NCBI RefSeq assembly: GCF_003711515.1
Contig: NW_021167083.1
Coordinates: 529,697-593,696 of the forward strand
Length of the DNA stretch: 64,000 nucleotides
Origin: Sodiomyces alkalinus F11
Lineage: Eukaryota > Ascomycota > Sordariomycetes > Glomerellales > Plectosphaerellaceae
Direction of reading: 5' to 3'
Below the pieces are notes generated by a model. That model did no database searches. It was not told where the DNA came from and worked only from the letters and a program-made list of their open reading frames with translations. Below, piece after piece: positions 43,773-56,057 of the stretch. Each line of letters begins with the position of its first letter. Positions within the stretch are counted from its first letter, which is position 1. The position numbers and the translations under genes are program-made.

Positions 43773-45832
43773 CGATGTCTCGCGGCAAGCAACCCCCGCG
43801 GAAATTAACTCGATATTATCGCATGTGGCTGTCAGGGAACGTGACTGTCCAAATCACTACCTGGATGCTTTTCAGACTATCTACACGCTTTGTTCGGAAA
43901 ACATGGGAGTTGGTCTCGGCGAACATGATCGACCTTTTTTTTTTTTTTCTTTTTTTTTTCCGACCACCTTTTACTGTCTTATGATTCTTGTATAAATTGC
44001 GGCCGTGGCGGAGGAGGGTTAGGCCTCTAGTTTTATTATTTGGATTCAACTTTCTTTACAGTCGAAAATCTACGACGATTCCACGATGGCACTGGTTGGC
44101 AGACTACAATCTCATCACTGGGCCATGGGGAAGAGATATATTCTATGCCGGGGCGCAACTGGGGCGCAGCATAGGTGTGAGGGACTTGGGCGACGTGTCA
44201 GATATACATAGAGAGACGCGAGAGCACTGCCTTTGCTGTCCATATCGATATCCAATGTTTTATTTTTTGGCTCTACACTTTTCTGTCGTCCTCGGCCGAT
44301 TTTTGGACATCAGGTACGGACAGCGGTTTGGACGATGGTATGGGAAAGGGGACGCCCCAGGCGCATTTCAGAGGAGGAGTGTGGAGCGAGGCGGACTTGG
44401 GGCTTCTTCGGGTTGCCGAGTCTCGGCATTGGCGGGGTTGTGTTCTCTTCTCTTTCGGTGCGCTTCTGACATTGTTACATCTTTGATAGATGAGGGGTGT
44501 GCATGTTTAAGTGAGATGATGGTTTAGGCGAGAGTGTGGGATTTTGTCAAGGGATGCACGTGGATATATACCATACCCCCTTGTTTTCTTCTTGGGTTCA
44601 CCTGAGCACTGTAGGTGTTTTAGCATTTACAACTTGACGAGGGCAACCATCGTGCTGTCTCCTGCGCAAGAGCGCCTTTGTTGTGTCTTTGATGATTGTG
44701 TTTTGTAGGTGACTTGCTCTAGGACGACATGAGATAGGAGAAGGGGAGGGGGGTTAAAGGGGTCGTTGTGGATAATCAAACGTGTTGAGAATGGTAGATC
44801 CAAGGTATCACTTATACATGCGTGTCCTTTTTCTATTGTAGTCCAAAGGGCGTCGTGCGATGGTGAAGCGGAGGACGTTTGAGATAATAGCACTAACAAG
44901 TTATTGTAAGTAGAGGTTTATTAAGTTCGTATGTAGATATATGTCTGTATGTGTGCATCTATGGACTTTATCTACCCTCTTCCCAATAGCCCGCGACGCC
45001 TTAACTTGACCTTACCCCTTTTCCAATCTCTATTCACTGTTCCGATACACCAAAGTGGAAGCAGAAAAACACAAAGTATCTCTCCAGCCCGATAGCCCCG
45101 GCATTCCATTTTTTTATTGCCTATATGATCTGCAATAACACTGTCGTCTTCCCGAACCATCCATCGCGCTTTGTTTCCCAAGACACACAAGTTGATGTTG
45201 TTTCACTCCTCGCTTCATGTCTTGGTTCCACCGCTCCGTAGTCCTAAACACACACCAGAGACTATCCCAGTAATGAGGGTTTCTCCAACTTCCAAGAAAT
45301 GGGGCCGTCGATAGTTCCAAGTAAGATCCTCGAGAACGGGAGGGGATGTCTGTATGTAGGTACGGGTTATGAGGGCATGTGAGGCATACGAAAGGTACAG
45401 GGCACGCAAAAAACACGGGGGTGAAGACGGAGACTCCCGCCCGGGATGCCTGACGGAGAAAAAAAAAACGCCTTTGCACGTTGCCATGTCCTTGTGTCAG
45501 AAGTCGTTGCTGTCGTCGGCTCTGAGATGAAAAAAGAAAAAGAAAAAAAAAAGAAGAAAAAAATGAAGAAGAAAATGAAGAAGAAAATGAAGAAGAAAAT
45601 GAAGAAGAAAATGAAGAAGAAAATGAAGAAGAAAATGAAGAAGAAAATGAAGAAGAAAATGAACGAGAAACCGAAAGAGACCACTCTCGACAAATGGACA
45701 TGGGTCGGTAGAAATGTAACCAAGGGCAATGTAATAACCCCGACCTCTTCTGTTCTGCTAGGAGTAGTGAAGTACTGTGGGCAAAACCTCCACCTCCATC
45801 ATGATTCGAGAGGCCCCTCCCCTCCCCGTATT
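43773..45832. other. Convergent intergenic region with a 12-bp minisatellite
   Basis: About 2 kb; T-rich 3' flank after 43930, no supported gene. Contains the minisatellite at 45563-45663. Confidence 0.55.
45563..45663. repeat. 12-bp minisatellite (ATGAAGAAGAAA)n
   Basis: About eight perfect copies of ATGAAGAAGAAA follow an A-rich run. They create open frames on both strands that I regard as non-coding. Confidence 0.95.
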
Positions 45833-47439
45833 TTACAGTCCCTCCTCGCCGGCCTTACAAAGTTTGATTTCGCGGCCCCATTCTGACTTGAGAACTTGAG
45901 AGGCTGTGATGCGCCGAGAGGGGCTTGGATCCAAGATGGAGTAGATGACGTTCCGACAGCGTGCCTACAGTTTCATCTTCTAGTTAGCATCGTGCCCGAG
46001 GGGAATCTCAAGGTCGAAGGTCCAAGGTCTAGTGGAGAGAGGTGGCCTACCCTTTGCAGCGACTCAATTGGTGCGTAACCCTCCTCGTCGCGCCGACCGG
46101 CAAGGTAGCGAGCGTAAAACTCGTCCTCGTCCTTGCGGGCCACGCGCCAGAGATGACGGCCGGTGCGCATAGCCATATAAATGACGCCGCACGCCCAGAC
46201 ATCGACGGCCCGGGCGTCGAACTCCTTATCGATATACTCCTCGGGGGCAATGTAAGGGGCCGAGCCGCACAGGCCCGAGACCATGTGGGGGTCGGTCTCC
46301 CAGGCCATGCGGAAACACTCGCCGTTGCCGAAATCGGTGATCTTCAGGGCGCCGCGGGTGGTCAGCAGCAAGTTCTCGGGCTTCAGGTCGCGGTGGGCGA
46401 CGCCCATCTCGTGCAGGTACTCGACGCCGCGCATCATCTGCTTGAAGAAGCAGTCCGCCTCCTGCACCTCCAGCCGGCCGGCCGACAGCACCAGGGTGTA
46501 CAGGTCGCCGCCCGCGCAGAACTCCATGACTTCGCAGTAGTCGCCCTTGGCGTCTTTGATGAGGTCGAGCGTGTGGATGACGTTGGGGTGGCGGAGCGAC
46601 GACGAGATGCAAAACTCGGACGTCAGGCGCTTGCTGAACTTCTTCTCCGACTCCTCGGGCCGGCGGCGGAACTCCTTGACCGCGTAGAGCTTCTCGACGC
46701 CGTTTTCCGACTTTTTGTGCGAGATGCGGACAATGCCAAAGGCGCCCCGACCCACGACTTCTTGGCACTTGCCGTACTTCTGAGCCAGGGTAACGGCTGT
46801 CGCGTTGGCGCCCTTCTTCTCGGGCGGCACGGCCTCCTTGGCCTCCTTGTCCTCCTCCTCCTTGGCCTCCTCCTTGGCCGTGCCAACCCAATTGGACACG
46901 AGCGACAGGTCGTTGTCGGGAATTTCCTGCTTCCTGCCGAGGAGCATGCGCAACATGTCCAACAGCTTCTCTTGCCTCCGACTGGACTTGAGGTGGTGCA
47001 CATGGCCGCCGGGGGCCTCTGGGTCGAGCGTGAAGCGCTGAGGTTCTTTCGGGGCAGCAGGCTTAGCGGGCTTGAGACTGGCGGTGGCCTTGTCGGCGGT
47101 GCTGGTGGAAGGGTTGCGCGGAGGAGGCGAAGGTTTCTTCGAAGGCGGGACGGAGCTGTCTTCGAAGCTCGAAGCGCGAGGGGTTGCGTTCGAGGGGGTA
47201 GACCGAGCGCTGTGGGCGAAAATGCGCGCGAACCGTTCTTTCACAGAGGATCGCTCGGCAGGCCTGGGCTGGGGCTCGAAGATCTGGGCCGGAGCGCCGC
47301 TGTTGTTGGTCTGGTCATCTTGCGAAATCACAACGGCGGGAGGGTGTCCGACAGAGCCGCCGTGAGAGGACTTCACCGAGGAGGGCTTTGAGCTCGCCGC
47401 CGAAGTAGAACCAGAGCCAGAAGCCTGCGCGCTCGACAT
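45833..47439 (-). CDS. Ser/Thr protein kinase of the HAL4/SAT4 (HRK/NPR) family
   Basis: Exons 47439-46051 and 45964-45833, separated by an 86-nt intron, give 506 residues. A Ser/Pro-rich regulatory N-terminus (about 1-215) precedes the kinase domain: VVGRGAFGIVRISHK (P loop), YAVKEFRRR (ATP-binding Lys), HRDLKPENLLL (catalytic loop, about residue 350), DFGNGE (metal-binding Asp with an atypical continuation) and CGSAPYIAPEEY. The CGSAPYIAPEEY activation segment is typical of the yeast Hal4/Sat4-Hal5-Npr1 group, which stabilises potassium and nutrient transporters at the plasma membrane. The last 43 residues (ARCRNVIYSILDPSPSRRIT) complete the C-lobe and appear only after splicing. Confidence 0.88.
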
Positions 47440-50400
47440 TTCCTCTGGAGGTTGGGAAAGGAAAAGAAAGTTGAGAAGGTGAGAATGTCAAGTCAACTAT
47501 GCTTCGGGAGCCTTTGGTGTGTCGACAAAACGCAGCGACAGAGAGCACACGCCAAGGTGGCGAATAGCACTTGTCAGAGACAAATCGAGGGTGTCTCTGC
47601 TTGACACGGCATAGGTGAATTGTGTTCTTTGATATCGGGTGAGAAAGTAACTTTGATATGTAAAGACCCTGTCGGTCTGTTACGCCGTGGGAGCTGGTGA
47701 TGGGGGGCCAGGTGTTATGCCATGTGGGTGATGTCCAAGCTGAAGGCAGGGAAGCTGCGAGTACGTTAATAAGTCCCACGAACCAGCAGGCCGTTAAACT
47801 CTGCAAAGGGTTTGCGGTGAACTCTTATTGTGGCGATGACTGACAGTTATTGTCCGGCTTCCGAATAATCGACAATTACTGGTAATTTTCTTCCTTGAAC
47901 CAGAGAAGCAGAATGATCCTGGCTCGGAGTATGGGTCGGCTATTGTGTGAGGCAAGACCAGACCAGACCAGAGCTCGAGAGGCAAGAGCTATAAGAGGCA
48001 GGGAGGAATCGGGAAAATTCAACAATAATGTTGAGCGGGATTTAAGAGAGAATAGACAGGTGTACGGAGTAGATAAGGGGACATAAAAGGGAGATTTTTT
48101 TTTTGAAGACCAAAGCTGGTCTGCTAAGGCGTGAGGGGACAAAATGCCCCCAATCCCAAGGGATTACGATGCAAATAGAGTTGAGGCAAAATGTAGGGAG
48201 GTGAAATTATATCAAAGTGAAGTTGAGAGGAAGGCCAGGTGGAGGGTTGATTAGAAGTGAACAGAGAAGGACCGGGGGCGAGGGGGTCTGTGTGCCCGGT
48301 GCTAAGGTTAAGGTAGTATGGAGCACAGGGCAATGTTAGTAATACTCGGTATGCAACGGCGTATAGGGTAGGTAATAATAAGTACACTCTACACTAGAGG
48401 AGGATAAGGGTCCACTGCAAAGTTCACGTCAAGGGTTCCAGGTTGTGGAACAGAAAAGCCACAACTAGGTACAGTGACATTGCAGTGGACTCCAGTGGAG
48501 ACCGCAGGGTTCTCATGGCTGGATGTCCTTCCTCAAGCTTAGTAATCCATAAACCGACTTCTATCCCGTAAGGTAAGGTAATTACCTTAGCAATGATATG
48601 TATCAGTACGTACTCCTCCTCTCTCTCCCGCCTGCAAAGATTCTCGAATTCCAGAACTGACTGTCACTACTCTGCACCTTGGTCAAATTCAAATAATATA
48701 AGGTAGACACAGTCATCGTATAATACGTAAGGTACTGCTAAAATTCGTTGAACAAATTTTAGTCTCAGGACAACTTATGCTGGGGCGGCAATAGCGTACC
48801 CGTTACTTTCAGGTCCGGGAGGTTCTAGAGGTAACGACCTGTGCACATGTAACCATTATGTAGTGTCAAGAAGGAGGTAGCCTGCCAAGTTTGATGATGA
48901 CGAATTGCCCAGGGCCGACGCTAATGATTCACACTGTCCAATCAGGCAGCAAACTCCCACAATTTCACAGTGCGTCCCCTGGCAAAAGAGTGATTTGCCA
49001 AGAAGATATTTTTTCTAGTCCGCTGCCCAGCCCTGCCAAGAGTGCGGAGGTACTTGCGCATGACTTCAAAGAGGCAAACCATCACCTAATCGGCCATCTG
49101 TTTTGACACATCACATCCCACCCGCTCACCTTCAACCATATCATATCACCAAACTCCCGTATTCGTAACCACATCAACCCACACGCATCCCGACATCATC
49201 GGTTCCCCAAAGAGAGACTCGACCCCTTTCGAAATTTCCTGCTTCCACGCCAAGGTCTCGGGCCATTTCCAACCAGCTGACGCCCAGCCCGCTACTTCGG
49301 GCCGTCTTTATGAGTATTCTCGCTTTGTGATTGCACTGTACACTCTACTCACCTGGCTTCTATCAACTTCGTTTCTCTTGCGTCGTACGATGTAAACAAG
49401 TAAACGTGAGTCCGCTAGCCGCTTTCTGACTTTGTTTTTCATACCCGTTATGACTAAATCCTTCTCGGAGTTTGCCCGATTCGCTTAAGGTAAGGTAGTG
49501 ACTGAGCCTTCGTACTTGGTAGGAACTTTGATATCAAGAGCCGCCGCCTCTCTTCGTGTCTTCGTCACTCAACCTGAATCGACCACCACCACCACCATCA
49601 CCGCTATTCCTACTTCTTACTCCGTATCCTTCATCCGATCATTGTCCGCCCTCCCCCCTTCGCTAAGAGAGGGAAACGAAAAAGAGAAGACAAACCCCCC
49701 CCCCGGTGTCCCAGAGTTTTGGCCTGTGTCAACGGGTAGCAGCATGACTCTTTCACATGCGTAGAGATACGTTGTGTTGGCTAACCTCCATCCCATCGCA
49801 TCAGTTCATATCAAAAGTCCAAGTCCATGTTCCAGCAAACACTCCAGGAAGACTACCCAGAAACACACACCCTCTAAACGATGAAAGTGCATCCATTCGT
49901 ACCACCCGTGGACTGAAACCCTCGTGGCAATTTGACCACCTTCCATTGGCCACTGATAGGTGATGCGTCTTATATACCTTATTTGTCTCTCATCACCTGC
50001 ATCACGACGCAAAGCATGTCGAAATTGCTCATGCATAAAATTGTTTTCACTATATAAAAGATCCGTGAATCACTGCACACCCAAATACTCCCAATCCGCT
50101 TGCCTCGTCGTCCAGGGAAAAAGGAACACAGGGAAGTTGGCTTATGCTCATCCCAAACACAAACAGCAAAACTGCATCTGCGCAATCTTTCCCGCTGGAG
50201 AAAAACGGTAACCCCTTTAATATTCTGGTTTGTTTGACTTAAACCCCTAGGTCTCGGGCCGGAGAGACACGGCCGCATAGATAAGCGGCCATCTAATTCA
50301 TGCGGTACCACCCACGATGCAGACTCCCCTATCAGGCCACAGGACAACCCCCTTGCTGGCGTCATTCTTCAACGATGGCTAAATATCAACACGCCCAAAA

Positions 50401-50659
50401 ATACCACCGAGACTTTGATTGTAGGAGTAGCCGGAAAGGAAGAGTGCGGGCGCAAAGACATGAACACGGCATGCATGCTAGGGATCGTTGTGTCTTCATT
50501 TCTCATCAAAACCATACTTCCATGCGACCTTCCCCCCCCCGACACTATTACATCCGGGAATCCTCCGACACGCTTTCTCACACACAGCTCTTTCGCGTCG
50601 ATCGACAATGACAACCCCCCCCACCGTCTCGGGTTCTCGTTCCAGGGACGCGGGCCACG
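47440..50659. other. Intergenic region upstream of the HAL4-like kinase
   Basis: 3.2 kb without a supported gene. TACGGAGTA at 48063-48071, GGTAAGGTAATTACCTTA near 48570, TTAAGGTAAGGTAGTG near 49485 and TACTCCGTA at 49618-49626. Part will be promoter of the kinase (minus strand); a non-coding transcript cannot be judged from sequence. Confidence 0.5.
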
Positions 50660-53141
50660 TCATTCACCTACCGTCATGTTCTTCGGCAAACTATCCGCCA
50701 GCTTGCCTTCGCCCCTCTGCTGCTGCCCCTCCACGACATCGGAGATGGCCTGGAACGGCTCGCGCTCCTCCACCAACCGGTTGAGGTACAAAGTCGGCCG
50801 CCTCGCCCGGCGGGCCATGATGCGTTCGACATCGACCTCGTAGGCGCGGTCGTAGACGTCAAAATCGACGTTTGTGGGGGACTCGGAAACAACGGCATCG
50901 ACGGGCGGGGCTGGGTTGGCGGCGAAGTCGTCGTTGGCGCCGGTGCCGACGCCTAGGAAGAGGGGTTCCTTTCCTGCCATGAGTTCGGGCGGGGCTCCGG
51001 GTTGGTCGCCGTGGCCGTGGCTATGGCCGTCCTTGCTGTGCCGGCTGAGGAACATACGGCGCCGCTCCACGAGGGACTGGATTTCATTGGTCCCGGCCTG
51101 CTCTTCGTCGACGCCGGAAGCTTCTTCTTGCCGAGTTCGAGTCTGTAGGTCCCTGGATCGCCTTTTCGGTCCCTCGGTCCTATATCTTGCGAGGATGGCT
51201 CGGAACTTCCGAATCGCTTTCATCTGCGGCGCCGATGGTTAAAACGTCAGAATCCTCCTTTGTAGCTCGAGTCGTAAGCAGGACGTACAACGTAGAAGAG
51301 ATGGTTCATCTTGCGGGTGAAAGCCCGACTTAGCTCCAACTCGTTTGGGGGCTCGACAAGTTGTGCGCAGTTTTCCCCGGCCGGGAGTAAAGGGTCGATG
51401 CCGCTCTTCGTCACCCAGGGATGTTCCTAACGAGATGGCGCGTGTCAGCTCCAAAAGCCGTTCCCATGTGGCTAATTCCTTCGCTTCACCAACTCACTCG
51501 CAACTCGGCCATCACAATGCGCTTTGCTGGGTCCTTGTCAAGTATCCTGCCGAGGAGATGGACGAACTCGGGGTTCTCATTTTCAGGTATCTCGGGACTG
51601 TCGTTCCGGATAGCTTCGTACATCTCCACCACCCCGTAGTGATCAAAGGGTAGGCTTCCGTAGCGTAAGCAGTACAGTGAAACACCCATGGACCAGATGT
51701 CGGCGGCTTTGCCCGAGACATCCCCATGCTTGACAACGCACAGTTCGGGGGGTAGGAAGGCGGGCGAGCCGGCCGACTTGGCCGTCATCATCTCGCTGGG
51801 TTTTTGAAACATTTCGGATACACCGAAATCGCCAACCTTCAATACATCATCTTCAGTCAGCAGGAGATTGTCGGGCTTGATGTCGCGGTGTATGACGCCT
51901 TGGGCATGCACTGGATGTGTATTAGCTGCGGACCGTAGCTTTTACTTTGTACTATCGAAGCGCCGCCTAGAGCCTCAACACGCGAGGAAAACCACTCACA
52001 GTACTCAATGCCGAGAATGAGGTCACGGAACCAGCAGCGACAAGACTCCTCGTCGTAAGGCTTGGCGGTCTCGCCGACGCCAACCTTCATGACGACTCCT
52101 TTCTTGCACATCTCGAGGACCATCCAGAGGGAGTCCTCTTCGGGGTCGTCGAGGACCTCTATCAACTGGACAAGATTCGGGTGGTTGAGTTTCTTCATGA
52201 TGGCAATCTCCTCTCTGATGTAGCAGAGCGAGTCGGAGCGGTCCTCGCGGGAGGCGGCTGGCGTGCCGGGAAGACGGTGGGATAGGGGCCCGTTGAGGCC
52301 GCCGCCTGGGAAGCCATGGGGACGGCGCGGGCCCTGGCGCATTAAGGTGGAGCGAGCTTGTCTACGTAGACGCATTTTGGAGAACTCTTTCACGGCCTGG
52401 AGTACGTTAATCGAGACGGATGGGGAAAAGCATATCGGAGAACCCACGTATTCGGTGCCATACTGGTTGACTGCTAGGTGGACAGCACCGTATGATCCGC
52501 GGCCTATCTCCTCTTTGATGATATACTGGTTGATGCGGTGATGATGTGAAGCGTCGTCACCTTCACCGGGATATTCGGTGCGAGCATCAAGGGTTTCCTG
52601 GGGGGGGGGCGGGGGGGGAATCATGTTTAGCCATGATTGTGCCCACGATCCCTCGAGACAACACAGCCTCTTGGGCCAGATGCGTCTTGGGAGCGGAGGA
52701 AAAGAAAGAGGACAAACAACGAGGATAGTCCATTCACTTACCTTCACTTCACGATGAGCCGAGGGGGTGCGGCGATGGTGGCGTAGGGGGCTGTGGAAGG
52801 CCTCGGAAGGGCCAGGGGTTTCCGGTGTACTCGGTTTGTGCCTGCGTTTGGTTCGAACGTTGGAATGGGTTTCGGTAGACGAGCAAAAAAGACGACTTGG
52901 AGAAAGGGAAGACGAAGACGGGGCGACTCTATGCAAGAATGCAGACGTAGTAGATGCAGCCCTACCGGCGTCTGTGGCCCGTGGGGCCACCCACCTGCCG
53001 TCTTGTCTCCCCTTCTCCTTCACAGACACACGAGTTGACTTACACATGAGGGGTCAACGACGGACGAGAGTCATCGCCATGAAGACCAATGGATATCTCT
53101 GGTGATGGCAACAGGGCGGATGTGCCCGAGCCAGTCGCCAT
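50660..53141 (-). CDS. CaMKK/Ssp1-type Ser/Thr kinase (SNF1/AMPK-activating family)
   Basis: Seven exons, 53141-53044, 52841-52742, 52597-52448, 52396-52000, 51910-51498, 51426-51289 and 51223-50660, give 619 residues with every phase closing. The N-terminus reads MATGSGTSALLPSPEISIGL and then HKPSTPETPGPSEAFHSPLR before the kinase domain (about 90-392): EEIGRGSYGAVHLA, YAVKEFSKMRLRRQA, VIHRDIKPDNLLL, GDFGVSEMF and AGSPAFLPPELC. An Arg/Pro insert of about 45 residues between the ATP-binding Lys and helix C (RQGPRRPHGFPGGGLNGPLS) is the RP-domain of CaMKKs. Fungal members (Ssp1, Sak1/Tos3/Elm1 group) phosphorylate the SNF1/AMPK activation loop. The C-terminal 190 residues start MKAIRKFRAILARYR, a possible calmodulin-binding helix. 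Confidence 0.88.
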
Positions 53142-54522
53142 GATTGTGAAGTCGGGAGCAGGCAGAAAAACCCGGTGGTTACGATCGCGGGGAGTCGATA
53201 AGTCGAAGAAGGGGAAAGAATTGGCGGATGACGACGACGCCAGGCACAGTTGTTAGTTGTTGCTGGTTACTGCGACCAAGGTACGTGGGAGCTCCGTCCT
53301 GTTGGTCGAGATCTAAGGCAATATCTGAAGCTCGAGCTCAATAGCATATTCTACCATGGGATATATCGAACGGCGTCCGGGGGAAAGAAGGAAAGAGATA
53401 GTCTTTAGACGCGGGGAGGAAATGATGGGTTATGAGGGCGAGGATAAGGATAAGGATTCAGGGTGGTAGGGCTGAGTGAAGTATGGTGTCTTAAGGTAGT
53501 GAAGTACCTTACGTTCGAGGTACGGGTGACACCGAAGAGTCGAGGGAAAACCACACCCCACCTTTGTATATATAAGGTACCTTACCTTATGCTGCGGAGT
53601 AACTGGCTACCTTAGCGGGTAAGGTAAAATAAACGGAGTACTTCAGCATCTCCGTGCATCTCGGTATCTCCATATCTCGGTGACCTTTTCTTGCCTCGCC
53701 TCCGGGTGTTGAATGACATGTCAGCCAACCATGCTCGTTTGAACGGGGAAGACTACGAATAATTATGGTTAAACCTTTCATCAACGGCCTAGATCTCGGG
53801 CCTGCGCGCAGTCTCTCTTCCCTTTTCCCGTTTACCTGTGTACCCCGCCAACAGAAACAACACCGAAAACCAAACCCCACCATCCCTCGTGGTCCCACGT
53901 CGACAACTCGTACACGTAGTTCAGAAGCAATGTTCTTCTGGAACCCGTGAGCAATATGTATTCTCGCCGAGCTGTTTACCCAACCAACAGCATCCTACCG
54001 ATTATTTAAATACTACCGGGGCCCCAGATCCCCAGCGTCTGGTCCTTGTCAATCCGCTCGCGTGGACCCAATCCCTAAGGTATGGAAATAGCTGCTCCCA
54101 CCTGGTTTCAGCTGCAGAGATAATGCACCCCACACTGCACCCTGGCGTGGGCGGAGAAAAGATACCTAGGTACTCTGTAATACGTATAGTCCGTACCGTA
54201 CAATGCTGTCCCAGACCGAGATCGTGTGAACGCCCGTCCATCGCATCGCGTCGCCGTCTTGCTGTACCGTCCACCCAGTCCACACAAATAATGATTACCA
54301 CTTATCCGTCGTAATAACCGCTCTACCTCCTTCTACCACCATAGGACACTCCCCACAAATCTCATGATACCACCAAGACCAACGACCCAACGAAAGACCA
54401 ACCGCCTACAACTCCCCTGAGCTCCTCGAGACTCCCTCCACCGCCGCCTCGTTCGCCGGCGCTCCTCTTTGACCCTTCTCTCCCCCCCTCCCTCTCTCCG
54501 CCGCCGACGACCAACCGCCACC
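53142..54522. promoter_or_regulatory. Divergent intergenic region, CaMKK / BET5
   Basis: 1.4 kb between divergent starts, with a dense run of AAGGTACCTTACCTTA and ACGGAGTA motifs at 53490-53645. No gene supported. Confidence 0.5.
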
Positions 54523-55328
54523 ATGCCCGTCTACTCTTTCTTCATCTTCGACCGCCACAGTTCGTCGCCAACCCAGCATCACCACTCCTCTTTTCAAAAA
54601 CCCAAGCCCGCTTCGGAGAAACGAAACGAAACGAAACGAAACAAAACAGAAAGCTAACCCCCCTCACAGCAGAATGCATCTACAGCAAGCACTGGCTCCC
54701 GCCGCCCCCAGACCGACCCCTCCCCCCCTCCTCCTTCGGGGCCCAACAACAACAACAACCGCCGGTCCCGTCCTCCCAACCCACGCACCCACCGAGCGCC
54801 GCAGCGGCCACGTCCGCCGCGAACGACGCGAAACTCACCTTCGGCGCCGTCTTCTCCCTCCGCAACATGGTCCGCAAGCTCGGCGGCGACGACGACGCCT
54901 TCATCTCCTACCGCACCGCCTCCTACAAGCTGCACTACTACGAGACCCCCGCCAACCTCCGCTTCGTCATGCTCACCGACACCGCCTCCCTCAGCATGCG
55001 CAACGTCATGCATCAGATTTACATCAATCTTTGGGTTGAGTATGGTGAGTTTCACGTTGCCCGAAAGAAGGGAACCCCCCCCCCCCTTAGAATCCCCCCC
55101 AGGTTTCTCCATGGGATCACAAGTGGAGGACGGAGCAATCTGAACGAATCCACTCGAAACGGACACGAGGCAAGCAGTGAGCGATTTCCCCAACGCAAAA
55201 TGCTGACCGATTTCCGGTTCCTAGTTGTCAAGAATCCCCTCGCGCCAGTGGAACACAAAGGCGGCGCCGGCGTGCGGAACGAGCTCTTCGAATTGGGTCT
55301 CGATCAGTTTATACGCGGCCTGATGTGA
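54523..55328 (+). CDS. BET5: TRAPP complex subunit BET5 (TRAPPC1, longin fold)
   Basis: Exons 54523-54559, 54670-55044 and 55225-55328 give 171 residues. The start has the context CCACCATGC. The product begins MPVYSFFIFDRHTECIYSKH, continues with a Pro/Gln-rich loop (QQQQQPPVPSSQPTHPP) that is an insertion relative to yeast Bet5, then the longin core LTFGAVFSLRNMVRKLGGDD, YRTASYKLHYYETPANLRFV and MRNVMHQIYINLWVEYVVKN. Bet5 is a core subunit of TRAPP, the exchange factor for the Rab Ypt1 in ER-to-Golgi traffic. The first intron contains a CGAAA repeat (54621-54645) and a good GCTAAC branch site. Confidence 0.93.
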
Positions 55329-56057
55329 AGCACCCACGCATCCCACCCCGGCGTACAAGACGTAAAAGGCTTCCCCAGGTCGAAATATGCGGAGGCTGCT
55401 CTCTCAACGTCCAGACAGTGGCGGACTTGAACTCCGAGAAAAAAGAAAAAAAGGAAAAAAAGAAGGGAAAAAAATAGACCGACTAATATGTCGCCGAGTA
55501 CCACGAACCTCGGGCCGGCCTGCTGAGATGCCCTTTGGAAGTAAGGGACTGGCGCCCGGATCGGCGAGTTAGGGGCTCTTAGCCGGCCTCAAGATGGATA
55601 GACGCTGTCACATCCCCTGACAGAAAGACTGCAGCGCCCTGTCGCGCTGTGTTGGGCGCAAAAAGGCAAAAGACAAGAGAGCCTCCCAGGCAGGAGGCAA
55701 CGAAGATCTTGATAGAATAATGGCATGGCATAACTCGGGGAGGCCAAGATGAGGGGTTCGTGGAAGATAATCGTCCGCCAACATGGCGGCCATGAGGCGC
55801 TTAATTGATAAGGAATAAATGAAAGAAGAGAAGCAAGCGTTTCCCACCTCGTCATAAGGGCGTATCGTCAGTGCATCAGCCTTCCTAGTAGTAGTACAAA
55901 GGACGCTGAAAAGCGCCAAGTTCCAGCCTAACCGCCCCTCGAGTTCATATATGTAAGGTATATATATATATATATGCGTGTATGTTTTTTTATGTAGTCC
56001 CCCCTAGGTAAATCGGTCAACTTCGCTCGCCGTCCATAAAGTGGCGTTTATCCCCTT
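55329..56057. other. Convergent intergenic region, BET5 / PEX3
   Basis: About 730 bp. A short (TA)n run near 55955-55972; otherwise no supported feature. Confidence 0.55.

Noticed and set aside
45446..45886. Lys/Met-rich open frame over the minisatellite
   Set aside because: Created by the 12-bp repeat; flanks show no coding character.
46042..47391. 449-codon open frame on the plus strand
   Set aside because: Antisense shadow of the HAL4-like kinase, Leu/Val/Gly-rich with no recognisable domain.
52842..53047. Open frame MCKSTRVSVKEKG as the N-terminus of the CaMKK gene
   Set aside because: It is the unspliced first intron; splicing 53044 to 52841 joins a better start (MATGSG) in phase with the TPETPGPSEAF segment.
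45833..53141. Two kinases in tandem as a duplicated pair
   Set aside because: They belong to different kinase families (Hal4/Sat4 and CaMKK) with different intron layouts.
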